Below the pieces are notes generated by a model, which saw nothing but the letters and a program-made list of their open reading frames with translations, had not been told where the DNA came from and made no database searches. A program made the translations under genes and the position numbers. 8,892 bases of DNA from Nitrospira sp. GTDB taxonomy: Bacteria > Nitrospirota > Nitrospiria > Nitrospirales > Nitrospiraceae. The stretch is taken from the NCBI GenBank assembly GCA_012032965.1, contig JAAUPT010000044.1:1-8892 (forward strand). Reading direction: 5' to 3'. Positions within the stretch are counted from its first letter, which is position 1, and every line of letters starts with the position of its first letter. Shown here one piece after another: positions 1-8,892 of the stretch.

Positions 1-550
1 TCTTGATCGGGTTAGGAATCGCCTTTCTTCCGGCTGCCGCACTCGGCCTCGCGGCGCACGGGTGGATCAAATCGCATCTATTCACCCCGCAAACCGTGGC
101 GACCACTTCGATCCTCGGAGGCATCATCATCCTCATCGTGGAAGCCACCAAGCGCACGAGTCAGGCGATGAGTCTGGAACAAGTTTCACCCATCCATGCG
201 TTCTGGATCGGGGTCGCACAATGCGCGTCGCTGATTCCGGGCATGTCCCGATCCGGTTCAACCATCATCGGAGGCCTCCTCGCGGGACTCGACCGGAAGG
301 TCGCCACGGAATATTCATTTTTCTCGCCCTCCCGACAATCATTGCGGCCACTCTCTACGAAACATGGAAGGCGCGCGGGACATTTACCGAGCAGGATTTT
401 CTGGCGCTCGCTCTTGGGATGGTTATTTCATTCCTGGTGGCGTGGGCAGTCATCGCTGCCTTCCTCACCTATGTCCAGCGGCATACCTTGCGGGCGTTTG
501 CCTACTATCGTATTATGCTTGGAGTCTTGGTGATCGTGGTCGCCAGTTGA
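1..550 (+). CDS. uppP: Undecaprenyl-diphosphatase (UppP/BacA), 5' truncated by window edge, one frameshift
   Basis: This is an integral membrane enzyme that dephosphorylates undecaprenyl diphosphate to recycle the lipid carrier for peptidoglycan and other wall polymers; loss or excess affects bacitracin sensitivity. Only about the last 182 residues are present, because the family is usually about 265-275 residues and the start lies left of the window. The family signature PGMSRSGSTI is read at about 237-266, followed by GGLLAGLDRKVATEYSF. The frame then breaks at a run of five T (318-322): the upstream frame degenerates, while the -1 frame continues as LALPTIIAATLYETW to a TGA at 548-550. One extra T restores EYSFFLALPTI, the family consensus. 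The C-terminal part is strongly hydrophobic, as expected for transmembrane helices. The gene lies 12 bp ahead of a DUF2024 gene and is probably co-transcribed with it. Identity is confident; the frameshift is most likely a sequence error. Confidence 0.93.
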   Translation, partial: LDRVRNRLSSGCRTRPRGARVDQIASIHPANRGDHFDPRRHHHPHRGSHQAHESGDESGTSFTHPCVLDRGRTMRVADSGHVPIRFNHHRRPPRGTRPEGRHGIFIFLALPTIIAATLYETWKARGTFTEQDFLALALGMVISFLVAWAVIAAFLTYVQRHTLRAFAYYRIMLGVLVIVVAS

Positions 551-556
551 AAGGAG
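551..556 (+). promoter_or_regulatory. Shine-Dalgarno site of the DUF2024 gene
   Basis: AAGGAG sits 6 nt before the ATG at 563-565. It starts immediately after the uppP stop codon, which supports the ATG at 563 over the in-frame TTG at 557 that lies next to it. Confidence 0.8.
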
Positions 557-562
557 TTGTTT

Positions 563-823
563 ATGTCTTCGGATACGATTCGTGTCTACGATACGTGGGT
601 CAACGGGAAGAATGGTCGCATTCATTTCGATGTGATGACGACGGATGAAACAACCGCGCTCAAGCTTGCCAAGGAGTACTTGGTCGGCATCGGGGAACCA
701 ACTGCTGCGGTGACGACAAAAGAATGTCAATTTTGTCACAGCGAACCGCTGGTCATGTTTTCAGCGGAGCAGCAGAAGGAAGTCAAGGAGAATGGCGGAT
801 TTATCGTCCCAATGCCAGCCTAG
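563..823 (+). CDS. DUF2024 family small protein
   Basis: This is an 86-residue soluble protein of unknown function. The opening IRVYDTWVNGKNGRIHFDV, the central LAKEYLVGIGE and the Cys motif CQFCHSEP (about residues 53-60) match my recollection of the DUF2024 family, whose members are 80-90 residues long and share a VYDT...HFDV start and a C-x-F-C-H motif. The paired Cys and the His could bind a metal, but that is an inference. I see no signal peptide or membrane segment. The start is the ATG at 563, backed by AAGGAG 6 nt upstream; the stop is TAG at 821-823. It follows uppP by 12 bp, so the two probably form an operon end that converges with lspA. The reading frame is intact. No biochemical role can be assigned from the sequence. 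Confidence 0.85.
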   Translation: MSSDTIRVYDTWVNGKNGRIHFDVMTTDETTALKLAKEYLVGIGEPTAAVTTKECQFCHSEPLVMFSAEQQKEVKENGGFIVPMPA

Positions 824-906
824 TGCCGAAGCCTCAGAGCATTGGTGCCGGGGTCGCCACGATACCACTACATTTCCAAAGCCCCACACACAAGATATAG
901 CTCATA

Positions 907-1431
907 CTAGGGAAATGAGTTGGGCTCTGAGGCTGTAGAGGGGTCGGGCTTCTTCTCAAATGCGAAGTGAATAATCAAGAAGATCACGCCAACGGTGATC
1001 GCGGAGTCCGCCACGTTAAATGCGGGCCAGTGGTAGCTTTCGACGTACACGTCGAGAAAGTCAATCACTTCCCCGAACCGCAGTCGATCGATCAGGTTGC
1101 CGATCGCGCCGCCGAGAATTCCCGCCACACTCACGCGACCGACCCAGTCCTGCTCGGGCATCCGCACCAAGATCGTACTGAGCAACCCAAGCGCGAAGAT
1201 CGAGGTCAGCCCAAAAAACACCATCCTAAACGCGTTGCTGCTCCCGGCCAATAAGCCGAACGCTGCTCCAGGGTTCCGAATATACGTCAGACTAAAGAGA
1301 TTGGGGATGATGGGGATCGATTCGTGCAAGCGCATCGTTTGCATGATCTGCTGTTTCGTCAGCTGATCAAGAAGAATGATGCTGCCAGTCACTAACGCCA
1401 GCGCCATATTGCGAAGCCAGGAGGCACTCAA
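907..1431 (-). CDS. lspA: Lipoprotein signal peptidase (signal peptidase II)
   Basis: This inner-membrane aspartic protease removes the signal peptide of diacylglyceryl-modified prolipoproteins just before the lipidated Cys. The 174-residue reading (family about 150-175) has four hydrophobic stretches and the conserved blocks: LLDQLTK near residue 21, RNPGAAFGLL near 52, GNLIDRLRFGEVIDFLDV at 111-128 and FNVADSAITVG at 138-148. The family's catalytic Asp pair corresponds to D124 (VIDF) and D142 (NVADS). I prefer the TTG start at 1431: it has GGAGG 7 nt upstream, and its TTGA overlaps the ileS stop, a typical translational-coupling arrangement. In-frame ATGs at 1458 and 1449 would extend the protein by 9 or 6 residues, but the 1458 codon has no visible ribosome site. 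It is the last gene of the nadA-ileS-lspA transcription unit. The ileS-lspA adjacency is common in bacteria. Confidence 0.95.
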   Translation of the reverse strand: MSASWLRNMALALVTGSIILLDQLTKQQIMQTMRLHESIPIIPNLFSLTYIRNPGAAFGLLAGSSNAFRMVFFGLTSIFALGLLSTILVRMPEQDWVGRVSVAGILGGAIGNLIDRLRFGEVIDFLDVYVESYHWPAFNVADSAITVGVIFLIIHFAFEKKPDPSTASEPNSFP

Positions 1432-4234
1432 TGGACGGCCTCCACGCATCGCTCGCATAGCGTTGGATGATCATGATTCTTTCCAACAGCTTCTCGATAG
1501 TTCCAGCAACGTTCGCACTTCGCGGCAGTCGCTTTCTCAACCGTGATTCGGAAGTCCGAAGAGCCCGTCCCTCCCGGCACAAGCGTCACGCGAGACACGA
1601 TGAAGATCGTGCTGAGATCACCGATGTACGTGGCCAGGAATTGATGCGCCTCAGGGCCGGCCTCGATTCGCACATGGGCCTCCAACGACGATCCGATTAT
1701 CTTGTCTCGACGGCGGGCTTCTAACTCGCCTTGGACCTGGGTCCGATACCCCAGCAGCTTTTCCCACCGACTCGCTAAGGCGTTATCTGTCCAGAGACTC
1801 GGCTCTTCCGGGAACGAGGCCAGATGGACACTCGTCGCTTCTTTACGGGCCGCCTCAGGTAGCATTTGCCAGATCTCGTCGGCTGTAAAACTCAATATTG
1901 GGGCCATCAGTTTCGCAAGTACCACGACAATCTCATAGAGGACGGTCTGTGAGCCTCGCCTCAGCGGAGAGTCCGCACGAAACGTATAGAGGCGATCCTT
2001 GAGGATATCGAGATACACCGCGCTCAGATCGACCGAGCAAAAATTGTTCAGGGCATGAAAGATCGTGTGAAATTCAAAGTCTTCATAAGCTCGGCGCACT
2101 TTCGTAATCAGCTCCCCGAGACGCATCAGCGCCCATCGATCCAGCTCCGGGAGTTGGTCATAGGTAACCGCCTGCGATGACGGATCAAAATCATATACGT
2201 TGCTTAACAAGAATCTGGACGTGTTACGGACCTTACGATAGGCCTCAATCAGATGAGTCAGAATTTCCTGTGAGATTCGCAGATCCTCACGATAGTCTTG
2301 AGCCGCCACCCACAAGCGGAGGATTTCCGCGCCCGACTGTTTCATGACATCTTGCGGCGCGACCACATTTCCGGCCGACTTGGACATCTTCTTCCCCTGC
2401 CCGTCCACGACGAACCCATGGGTCAACACCGCCTGATAGGGTGCGCGATGATCCGTCGTGACACCAGCCAATAAAGCGCTATGGAACCAGCCCCGATGTT
2501 GGTCGGACCCTTCAAGATACAAATCTGCCGGCCACCACTTCCTCGATTTAAGAACAGCTGCATAGCTCACGCCGGATTCAAACCAGACATCCAGGATATC
2601 TCGCTCTTTCTCGAAGCCTGTCCCGCCACATTTTGGACAGGTTGTTCCAGCAGGCAACAGGTCGGCGGCGGATTGTTCGAACCACACATCCGCACCTTTT
2701 GATTCCATCAAAACCGCAACATGTTCAACAATGGTAGGGTCGGCCAGCACATGCTGACACGTACTACACGTAAACCCGGGTATCGGAACACCCCACACCC
2801 GCTGACGTGAGAGGCACCAGTCCGGCCGGTTTTCGATCATGCCGAAGATCCGATCACGACCATAGCTCGGAATCCATCGAACTCGCTCGATTTCCGCCAG
2901 AGTCTCTTTCCGTAAGTCATTCGTCTCCATCGAGACAAACCATTGCTCGGTCGCGCGGAAGATCACGGGATTCTTACACCGCCAACAGTGCGGATACGAA
3001 TGGTTCAGTAAACCCTGCCCCAGCAAACGCCCATTCCCCTGCAGATACTCCACAATCCTCGGATTCGCCTTCAAGACCTGTTGGCCGGCGAATTCCTTGA
3101 CGATCGTTGTAAATCGACCACTGTTGTCCACCGGTGCGAGAATTTCAAGCCGCTCACCGGGCGAAGCCTTTGCGTTGTGCTCCAGCACAAGCAGGTAGTC
3201 CTCCATGCCATGGCCAGGCGCGATGTGCACACAACCGGTACCCTGATCGAGCGTCACAAAGTCGCCGAGCAAGATGGGCGACAAGCCGGTGGACAACGCC
3301 GTTGCGTTTCTAACCCTTCAAAACCTTCCCCACCTTTCTTTACGCCCACGACACAATAATCATTGAGCCCGCAATCCTTCGCAACGTTGTCCACGAGCTT
3401 TTCTGCTATGACCAACAATTCATCGCCGGTTTGGACAAAGGCGTAGTCGAAATCTTGGTGAATGCAGACAGCCTGATTGGCCGGCAGGGTCCACGGCGTC
3501 GTCGTCCAAATGACGACGGACACGAGCTTCATTCCGTCAGGAAAGGCAATATCCGGAAAGGTTTTCGCGAGAACAGCGGGTGATGTGACGACAGGAAATT
3601 TCACGTAGATCGACGGGGATGTGTGGTCGTCATATTCGACTTCCGCTTCCGCCAGCGCTGTTTGATCCTGAGTGCACCAGAGTACCGGCTTGAGGCCCTT
3701 GAAAACTCCCCCGCGCTCCACAAATTTTGCAAACTCGCGAACGATGGTGGCTTCATACGCCGGAGTCATTGTCAGGTAGGGATGCTCCCATTCTCCCAAC
3801 ACCCCCAGCCGCTTAAATTCGTCTCGCTGAATGTTGACGTAGCGTTCGGCATAGTCCCGGCAGAGTTTCCGAATTGCCGACACATCTAAGTCTTTTTTCT
3901 TGTCGCCCAATTCCTTCATGACTTGATGCTCGATCGGCAATCCATGGCAGTCCCACCCGGGTACGTAGGGCGAGTGGAAGCCCGCCATCGTCTTCGATTT
4001 GACGATGATGTCCTTGAGCACTTTGTTCAGGGCATGTCCGATATGGATACGGCCGTTGGCATAAGGAGGGCCATCGTGCAGCACATACCGAGGCCGCCCC
4101 TTCCCCAAGGCCTGAATCTGGTCATAGAGCTTCTGTTCTTCCCACCAGGCCAGCATCGCAGGTTCCCGCTGAGGCAAATTGGCCTTCATCGGGAAATCTG
4201 TTTTCGGAAGATTGAGCGTTGATTTGTAATCCAT
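1428..4234 (-). CDS. ileS: Isoleucyl-tRNA synthetase, one frameshift in the editing domain
   Basis: This class Ia aminoacyl-tRNA synthetase charges tRNA-Ile in the cytoplasm and edits mischarged valine. With one base restored it reads as 935 residues (E. coli 938). Visible parts: N-terminal [15 protein letters not shown] signature at about 64-67 within [12 protein letters not shown]; the CP1 editing domain with [10 protein letters not shown] and [12 protein letters not shown]; an inner Cys set near 490/493/533/536; KMSKS at about 616-620; and a C-terminal zinc motif with Cys 907, 910, 927 and 930. The frame breaks near 3298, where the repaired reading [17 protein letters not shown] matches the family between the two editing motifs. 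One G added on the + strand (GGCC instead of GGC) fixes it. The start at 4234 (MDYKSTL) is chosen by homology; a GTG at 4255 would add 7 residues, and neither has a good ribosome site. It follows nadA by 82 bp and overlaps lspA. Confidence 0.96.
1439..1443 (-). promoter_or_regulatory. Shine-Dalgarno site that decides the lspA start
   Basis: On the - strand GGAGG lies inside the last codons of ileS, 7 nt before a TTG codon at 1431-1429. The spacing is near ideal and there is no comparable site before the alternative ATG at 1458, so TTG is the better-supported start. Confidence 0.6.
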
Positions 4235-4316
4235 AGGACGATGGAATCCGAACACTCACCATACGATCGTACAGAATCGTGGGACTATACCGGAAGGAAG
4301 GGGGAAGGTACCAGCC

Positions 4317-5418
4317 CTAACTGATCGCCATCATGCGGTCAAGCGCAACCTTTGCCCAGTGCTTGTCGTCCTCTGGCACGATGATGCGATTCACAACGTG
4401 CCCTTCAGCTAGATTCTCCATCGCCCAGCAGAGGTGCGCGGCATCAATCCGGAACATAGTGGCGCACTGACAGACAGTGGAGGATAGGAAGAACACTTTC
4501 TTGTCGGTGAGTTCATGCTTCAAACGATTGACGAGATTCAGTTCCGTGCCAACCGCCCACGTCGTACCGGCCGGAGCAGCCGTCACCGTGCGGATAATGA
4601 ATTCTGTCGATCCGATGAGATCGGCCTTGTTTACCACATCCTCGTGACACTCTGGATGGACGATAACCTTACCGTCTGGATACTGCTTGCGAAAGTGATC
4701 CACATGCACCGGCTGGAACATTTGATGGACGCTGCAATGCCCCTTCCACAAGATCAGTTTGGCTCTCTTGATGGCGTCTCTGGTGTTCCCACCGTTGGGT
4801 TGATAGGGGTCCCACACGATCATCTGTTCGCGAGGGATGCCCATCTTATTCGCCGTATTCCGCCCCAAGTGTTCATCCGGAAAGAAGAGAATCTTTTCTC
4901 GCCTCGCCCAACACCATTCGATCACCGCTTTGGCGTTGGAGGAAGTGCACGTAATTCCTCCATGTTCGCCACAAAACGACTTAAGGACCGCCGCCGAGTT
5001 CACATATACCGCCGGATCACGGTTTCTTCCACGGGGACCACACGTCCTAAGGCTTCCCAGCATTGATCGACTTGCTCGATCGCAGCCATATCGGCCATCG
5101 AGCAACCAGCGCCATGTCGGGCAAAATGACCGTTTGCTGAGAACGGCTGAGGATATCCGCCGTCTCAGCCATGAAGTGCACGCCGCAAAAGACAATGTGG
5201 GGCCGTTCGGACCGCTCGGCGGCTAGTTTGGCCAACAAGAGCGAGTCACCACGAAAATCGGCATGCTGAATAACCTCATCTCGCTGGTAATTATGGCCCA
5301 GGATCATAACTCGCTCGCCCAGTATCTGCTTGGCCGCAACGATGCGACGGTACAATGCTTCCGGCGCCAGCGCCTGGTACTCGTCAATTGGCTTTGGTAC
5401 TGTCACCGTAGCTGACAC
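4317..5418 (-). CDS. nadA: Quinolinate synthase A, two frameshifts
   Basis: This 4Fe-4S enzyme condenses iminoaspartate with dihydroxyacetone phosphate to quinolinate in de novo NAD synthesis. Adding two single bases gives 367 residues, in line with the longer NadA subtype (about 360-370). Conserved stretches are [11 protein letters not shown] near residue 39, [58 protein letters not shown] and [12 protein letters not shown]. The three cluster cysteines are most likely C106, C258 and C319. Frameshift 1 (near 5110) splits the AAGCSMAD motif and would remove the first cluster Cys. Frameshift 2 (near 5013-5015) precedes AVYVNS. Between them only the third frame carries the conserved [18 protein letters not shown]. 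The start is GTG at 5418, with GGAGG 4 nt upstream and a promoter about 20 nt further; a GTG at 5430 lacks a ribosome site. It is the first gene of the nadA-ileS-lspA unit. Confidence 0.95.
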
Positions 5419-5422
5419 AGGT

Positions 5423-5427
5423 CCTCC
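5423..5427 (-). promoter_or_regulatory. Shine-Dalgarno site of nadA
   Basis: GGAGG on the - strand, 4 nt before the GTG at 5418-5416. It lies downstream of the competing GTG at 5430 and so favours the shorter protein. Confidence 0.65.
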
Positions 5428-5444
5428 CACTTAAAAGGAAAGTC

Positions 5445-5473
5445 ATTCTACGATAGCCTCCCCTCACAATCAA
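5445..5473 (-). promoter_or_regulatory. Sigma-70-type promoter for nadA-ileS-lspA
   Basis: Read on the - strand: TTGATT (5473-5468), a 17-bp spacer, then TAGAAT (5450-5445). Both boxes are one or two bases from the TTGACA/TATAAT consensus with optimal spacing. Transcription would begin near 5438, giving a leader of about 20 nt before the GTG at 5418. The prediction is from sequence only. Confidence 0.55.
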
Positions 5474-5546
5474 TGAATTGCCCAGTGCGGAAAAGTCCTA
5501 GTTCGACCCCCCAAAGGATAGTCGGCACGCTGGGTCTAATAGCCGA
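5474..5546. other. Spacer between divergent nadA and thiC promoters, with a weak inverted repeat
   Basis: This 73-bp stretch separates the two -35 boxes. It contains an interrupted inverted repeat: CCCAG (5481-5485) with CTGGG (5530-5534), then TGC/GCA, and inside it TCCT (5496-5499) with AGGA (5515-5518). Its position between divergent promoters would suit a regulator site, but the match is imperfect and I recognise no known operator. I see no gene in it. Confidence 0.3.
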
Positions 5547-5575
5547 TTGACTTCGAGGCCTTGGAGTACTACGAT
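5547..5575 (+). promoter_or_regulatory. Sigma-70-type promoter for the riboswitch-thiC-thi4 transcript
   Basis: TTGACT (5547-5552), a 17-bp spacer and TACGAT (5570-5575) make a good housekeeping promoter. The expected transcription start near 5582 falls about 5 nt before the first pairing bases of the TPP aptamer, which is the placement expected if the riboswitch opens the leader. Confidence 0.65.
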
Positions 5576-5586
5576 CATCAACAATC

Positions 5587-7703
<2,117 letters not shown>

Positions 7704-7705
<2 letters not shown>

Positions 7706-7708
7706 GAG
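7704..7708 (+). promoter_or_regulatory. Shine-Dalgarno site of thi4
   Basis: AGGAG overlaps the thiC stop codon TAG (7703-7705) and lies 6 nt before the ATG at 7715. The arrangement favours translation of thi4 from the thiC message. Confidence 0.75.
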
Positions 7709-7714
7709 TCCCTT

Positions 7715-8515
7715 ATGGCCAAACCACGACCAGCACCGTTACGGGAAAGAGATATCACTCGGCAGATCGCCCGGGAATACTATAAAGAATTTGATCAGCT
7801 CATTGAGAGCGATGTGATCATCGTCGGTGCGGGACCATCTGGGCTTATCTGCGCACGTGATCTCGCGACAATGGGATTTCGAACGCTTCTCATCGAACAG
7901 AGTTTGGCACTCGGTGGTGGATTCTGGTCCGGCGGATACCTCATGAACAAGGCAACCATCTGCGAGCCGGCGAATGAGATTCTCGATGAAATCGGCGTCC
8001 CCTGTAAGAAAATCAAAGAGTGTGAGGGGATGTACATGGTCGATCCCCCACACGCCACAGGTGCCCTGATCGCGGCCGCCTACAACGCCGGTGCCAAGAT
8101 TATGAACTTGACGCGGGTACTGGACTTAATCCTCCGCCACGATGGTTCGCTGGAAGGGGTCGTCGTCAACAACACCACGGCCGAGATGGCTGGTCATGAT
8201 CTGATCCACGTCGATCCCATCGCTCTTGAGAGCAAAATCGTGGTGGATGCCACCGGTCACGATGCCATCGTGGTCGAGCTTCTTCATAAACGGAACCTGT
8301 ATAATAAGGTGCCTGGAAACGGGGCCATGTGGGTGGCGCGATCCGAAGAAGAGATCATGGACCGGACAGGAGAGGTCTTTCCCAATTGTTTCGTGATCGG
8401 ATTGGCAGTCGCCGCCGTCTACGGCACACCGCGAATGGGACCTGCCTTCGGATCGATGCTGTTGTCCGGTCGGTACGGAGCGGAATTGATTAGGAAGAAA
8501 CTGAAACAGGAGTAA
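7715..8515 (+). CDS. thi4: Thiamine thiazole synthase, Thi4 family, sulfide-dependent His type
   Basis: Thi4 proteins build the ADP-thiazole precursor of thiamine from NAD, glycine and sulfur. This 266-residue protein starts with a short polar segment, then a dinucleotide-binding motif GAGPSG at 38-43 and LGGGFWSGGYLMNK at 66-79. A conserved block VDATGHDA follows at 177-184, and the C-terminal GTPRMGPAFGSMLLSGRYGAE is also a family signature. In yeast and plant enzymes the sulfur comes from a Cys in an SCMDP motif, consumed in a single turnover. Here the equivalent position reads HVDP (H165), as in archaeal enzymes such as that of Methanocaldococcus jannaschii, which use external sulfide catalytically. 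I therefore predict a multi-turnover, sulfide-using enzyme, active with iron under low oxygen. It is co-transcribed with thiC under the TPP riboswitch. No thiG, thiS or thiH lies nearby. The frame is intact. Confidence 0.93.
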   Translation: MAKPRPAPLRERDITRQIAREYYKEFDQLIESDVIIVGAGPSGLICARDLATMGFRTLLIEQSLALGGGFWSGGYLMNKATICEPANEILDEIGVPCKKIKECEGMYMVDPPHATGALIAAAYNAGAKIMNLTRVLDLILRHDGSLEGVVVNNTTAEMAGHDLIHVDPIALESKIVVDATGHDAIVVELLHKRNLYNKVPGNGAMWVARSEEEIMDRTGEVFPNCFVIGLAVAAVYGTPRMGPAFGSMLLSGRYGAELIRKKLKQE

Positions 8516-8523
8516 CGTCAACC

Positions 8524-8580
8524 GTCACTCGTCAAGTCCCTGGAGATACGAGACCATTCGAAACAGGGATGACGAATGAC
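8524..8580 (+). repeat. Long imperfect stem-loop between thi4 and the TPR gene
   Basis: The left arm GTCACTCGTC (8524-8533) pairs with GACGAATGAC (8571-8580) with one mismatch. After a small internal loop (AAG against T), TCCCTG (8537-8542) pairs with CAGGGA (8564-8569). A small inner hairpin CGA/TCG (8549-8551 with 8558-8560) sits in the 21-nt loop. No T run follows, so it is not a standard intrinsic terminator. It could stabilise the thi4 mRNA end, act in Rho-dependent termination, or be a dispersed palindromic repeat. Confidence 0.6.
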
Positions 8581-8598
8581 CAGAGACGTGTAACAAAT

Positions 8599-8892
8599 AT
8601 GGACGTTCAGGATTTCCTTCTCCAAGGTGAAGGGCGCGAAGAGGACAAGCGTCAGGCGTGGAATCTGTTTCAACAGGCCTTTGAGCGACAGATGAAGGGG
8701 GCGCTTGAAGAGGCAGTTAACCTCTACAAGCAATCGATCGCAACCCATCCAACTGCCGAGGGCTATACGTTCTTGGGCTGGACCTATAGCTTCATGGGAC
8801 GACTTGATGACGCCATTGAGGAATGTCACAACGCCATCGCGCAAGACCCAGACTTCGGCAACCCCTATAATGACATCGGTGCCTACCTCATT
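8599..8892 (+). CDS. Tetratricopeptide-repeat protein, truncated at the window end
   Basis: An open frame runs from the ATG at 8599 off the right edge; 98 residues are visible. It begins MDVQDFLLQGEG and then shows two TPR-like units: one around residues 19-50 (AWNLFQQAFERQMKGALEEAVNLYKQSIATHP) given here only as the span of alternating helices, and a second at about 54-85 with the typical G-W-x-Y...G-x-x-D-x-A-I-E...A-I...D-P pattern, followed by the start of a third. TPR units make helical scaffolds for protein-protein contacts, so no specific function follows. I see no signal peptide. An in-frame ATG at 8569 would add 10 residues but lies inside the right arm of the upstream hairpin; neither start has a clear ribosome site. 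Whether it belongs to the thi transcript is uncertain because of the 83-bp gap and the hairpin. Confidence 0.8.
   Translation, partial: MDVQDFLLQGEGREEDKRQAWNLFQQAFERQMKGALEEAVNLYKQSIATHPTAEGYTFLGWTYSFMGRLDDAIEECHNAIAQDPDFGNPYNDIGAYLI

Noticed and set aside
967..1254. + strand open frame opposite lspA
   Set aside because: It is a shadow of lspA, with low-complexity basic composition and no family resemblance.
4235..4316. Possible separate ileS promoter or T-box leader in the nadA-ileS gap
   Set aside because: The gap is only 82 bp, has no convincing -35/-10 pair, and no T-box consensus or terminator, so ileS is most simply read from the nadA promoter.
4515..5066. Long + strand open frame opposite nadA
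   Set aside because: It is antisense to a clear conserved gene, its translation resembles no family I know, and it has no ribosome site.
5496..5519. GTTCGA followed by a C run, resembling a tRNA T-loop
   Set aside because: The flanking bases do not form the required 5-bp T stem, and no anticodon or D arm is found nearby.

Overview
The window looks like a chromosomal housekeeping segment from a bacterium of moderate GC content. The mix of genes (DUF2024, an ileS-lspA pair, and ThiC beside an archaeal-type Thi4 under a TPP riboswitch) suggests a Nitrospira-like member of the Nitrospirota. That assignment is an inference from gene content and not from a marker gene. I see no mobile element, CRISPR array, rRNA or tRNA.

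Layout. On the + strand at the left edge is the 3' part of uppP (undecaprenyl-diphosphatase), followed 12 bp later by a small DUF2024 protein. Converging on them from the right is a - strand operon, nadA, ileS, lspA (transcribed from about 5438 down to 907): quinolinate synthase, isoleucyl-tRNA synthetase and signal peptidase II. A compact divergent regulatory region (5431-5795) follows. It holds a sigma-70-type promoter for nadA, and on the other strand a sigma-70-type promoter, a TPP riboswitch, an antiterminator/terminator pair and the thiC ribosome-binding site. Then come thiC (HMP-phosphate synthase) and thi4 (thiazole synthase), which make the two halves of thiamine. A strong imperfect hairpin separates thi4 from a TPR protein that runs off the right edge.

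How the genes work together. ThiC supplies the pyrimidine and Thi4 the thiazole moiety, both placed downstream of a riboswitch that senses the end product TPP. The Thi4 carries His in place of the sulfur-donating Cys of the yeast/plant suicide enzyme, so it is predicted to be the catalytic, sulfide-using type. NadA makes quinolinate for NAD, which is also the substrate of Thi4, and is transcribed divergently. LspA and UppP act in the envelope (lipoprotein maturation and lipid-carrier recycling).

Sequence quality. Four conserved genes (uppP, ileS, nadA, thiC) carry five frameshifts in total. Each one is repaired by adding a single base, next to an identical base, at a point where the family consensus then reads straight through. 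All five are losses and none is a gain. I read this as base-deletion error in the sequence or assembly and not as genuine pseudogenes, and I give the intended full-length genes as the annotation. I did not find a new system here. The most informative local features are the riboswitch switching architecture, the His-type Thi4 and the thi4-TPR intergenic hairpin.
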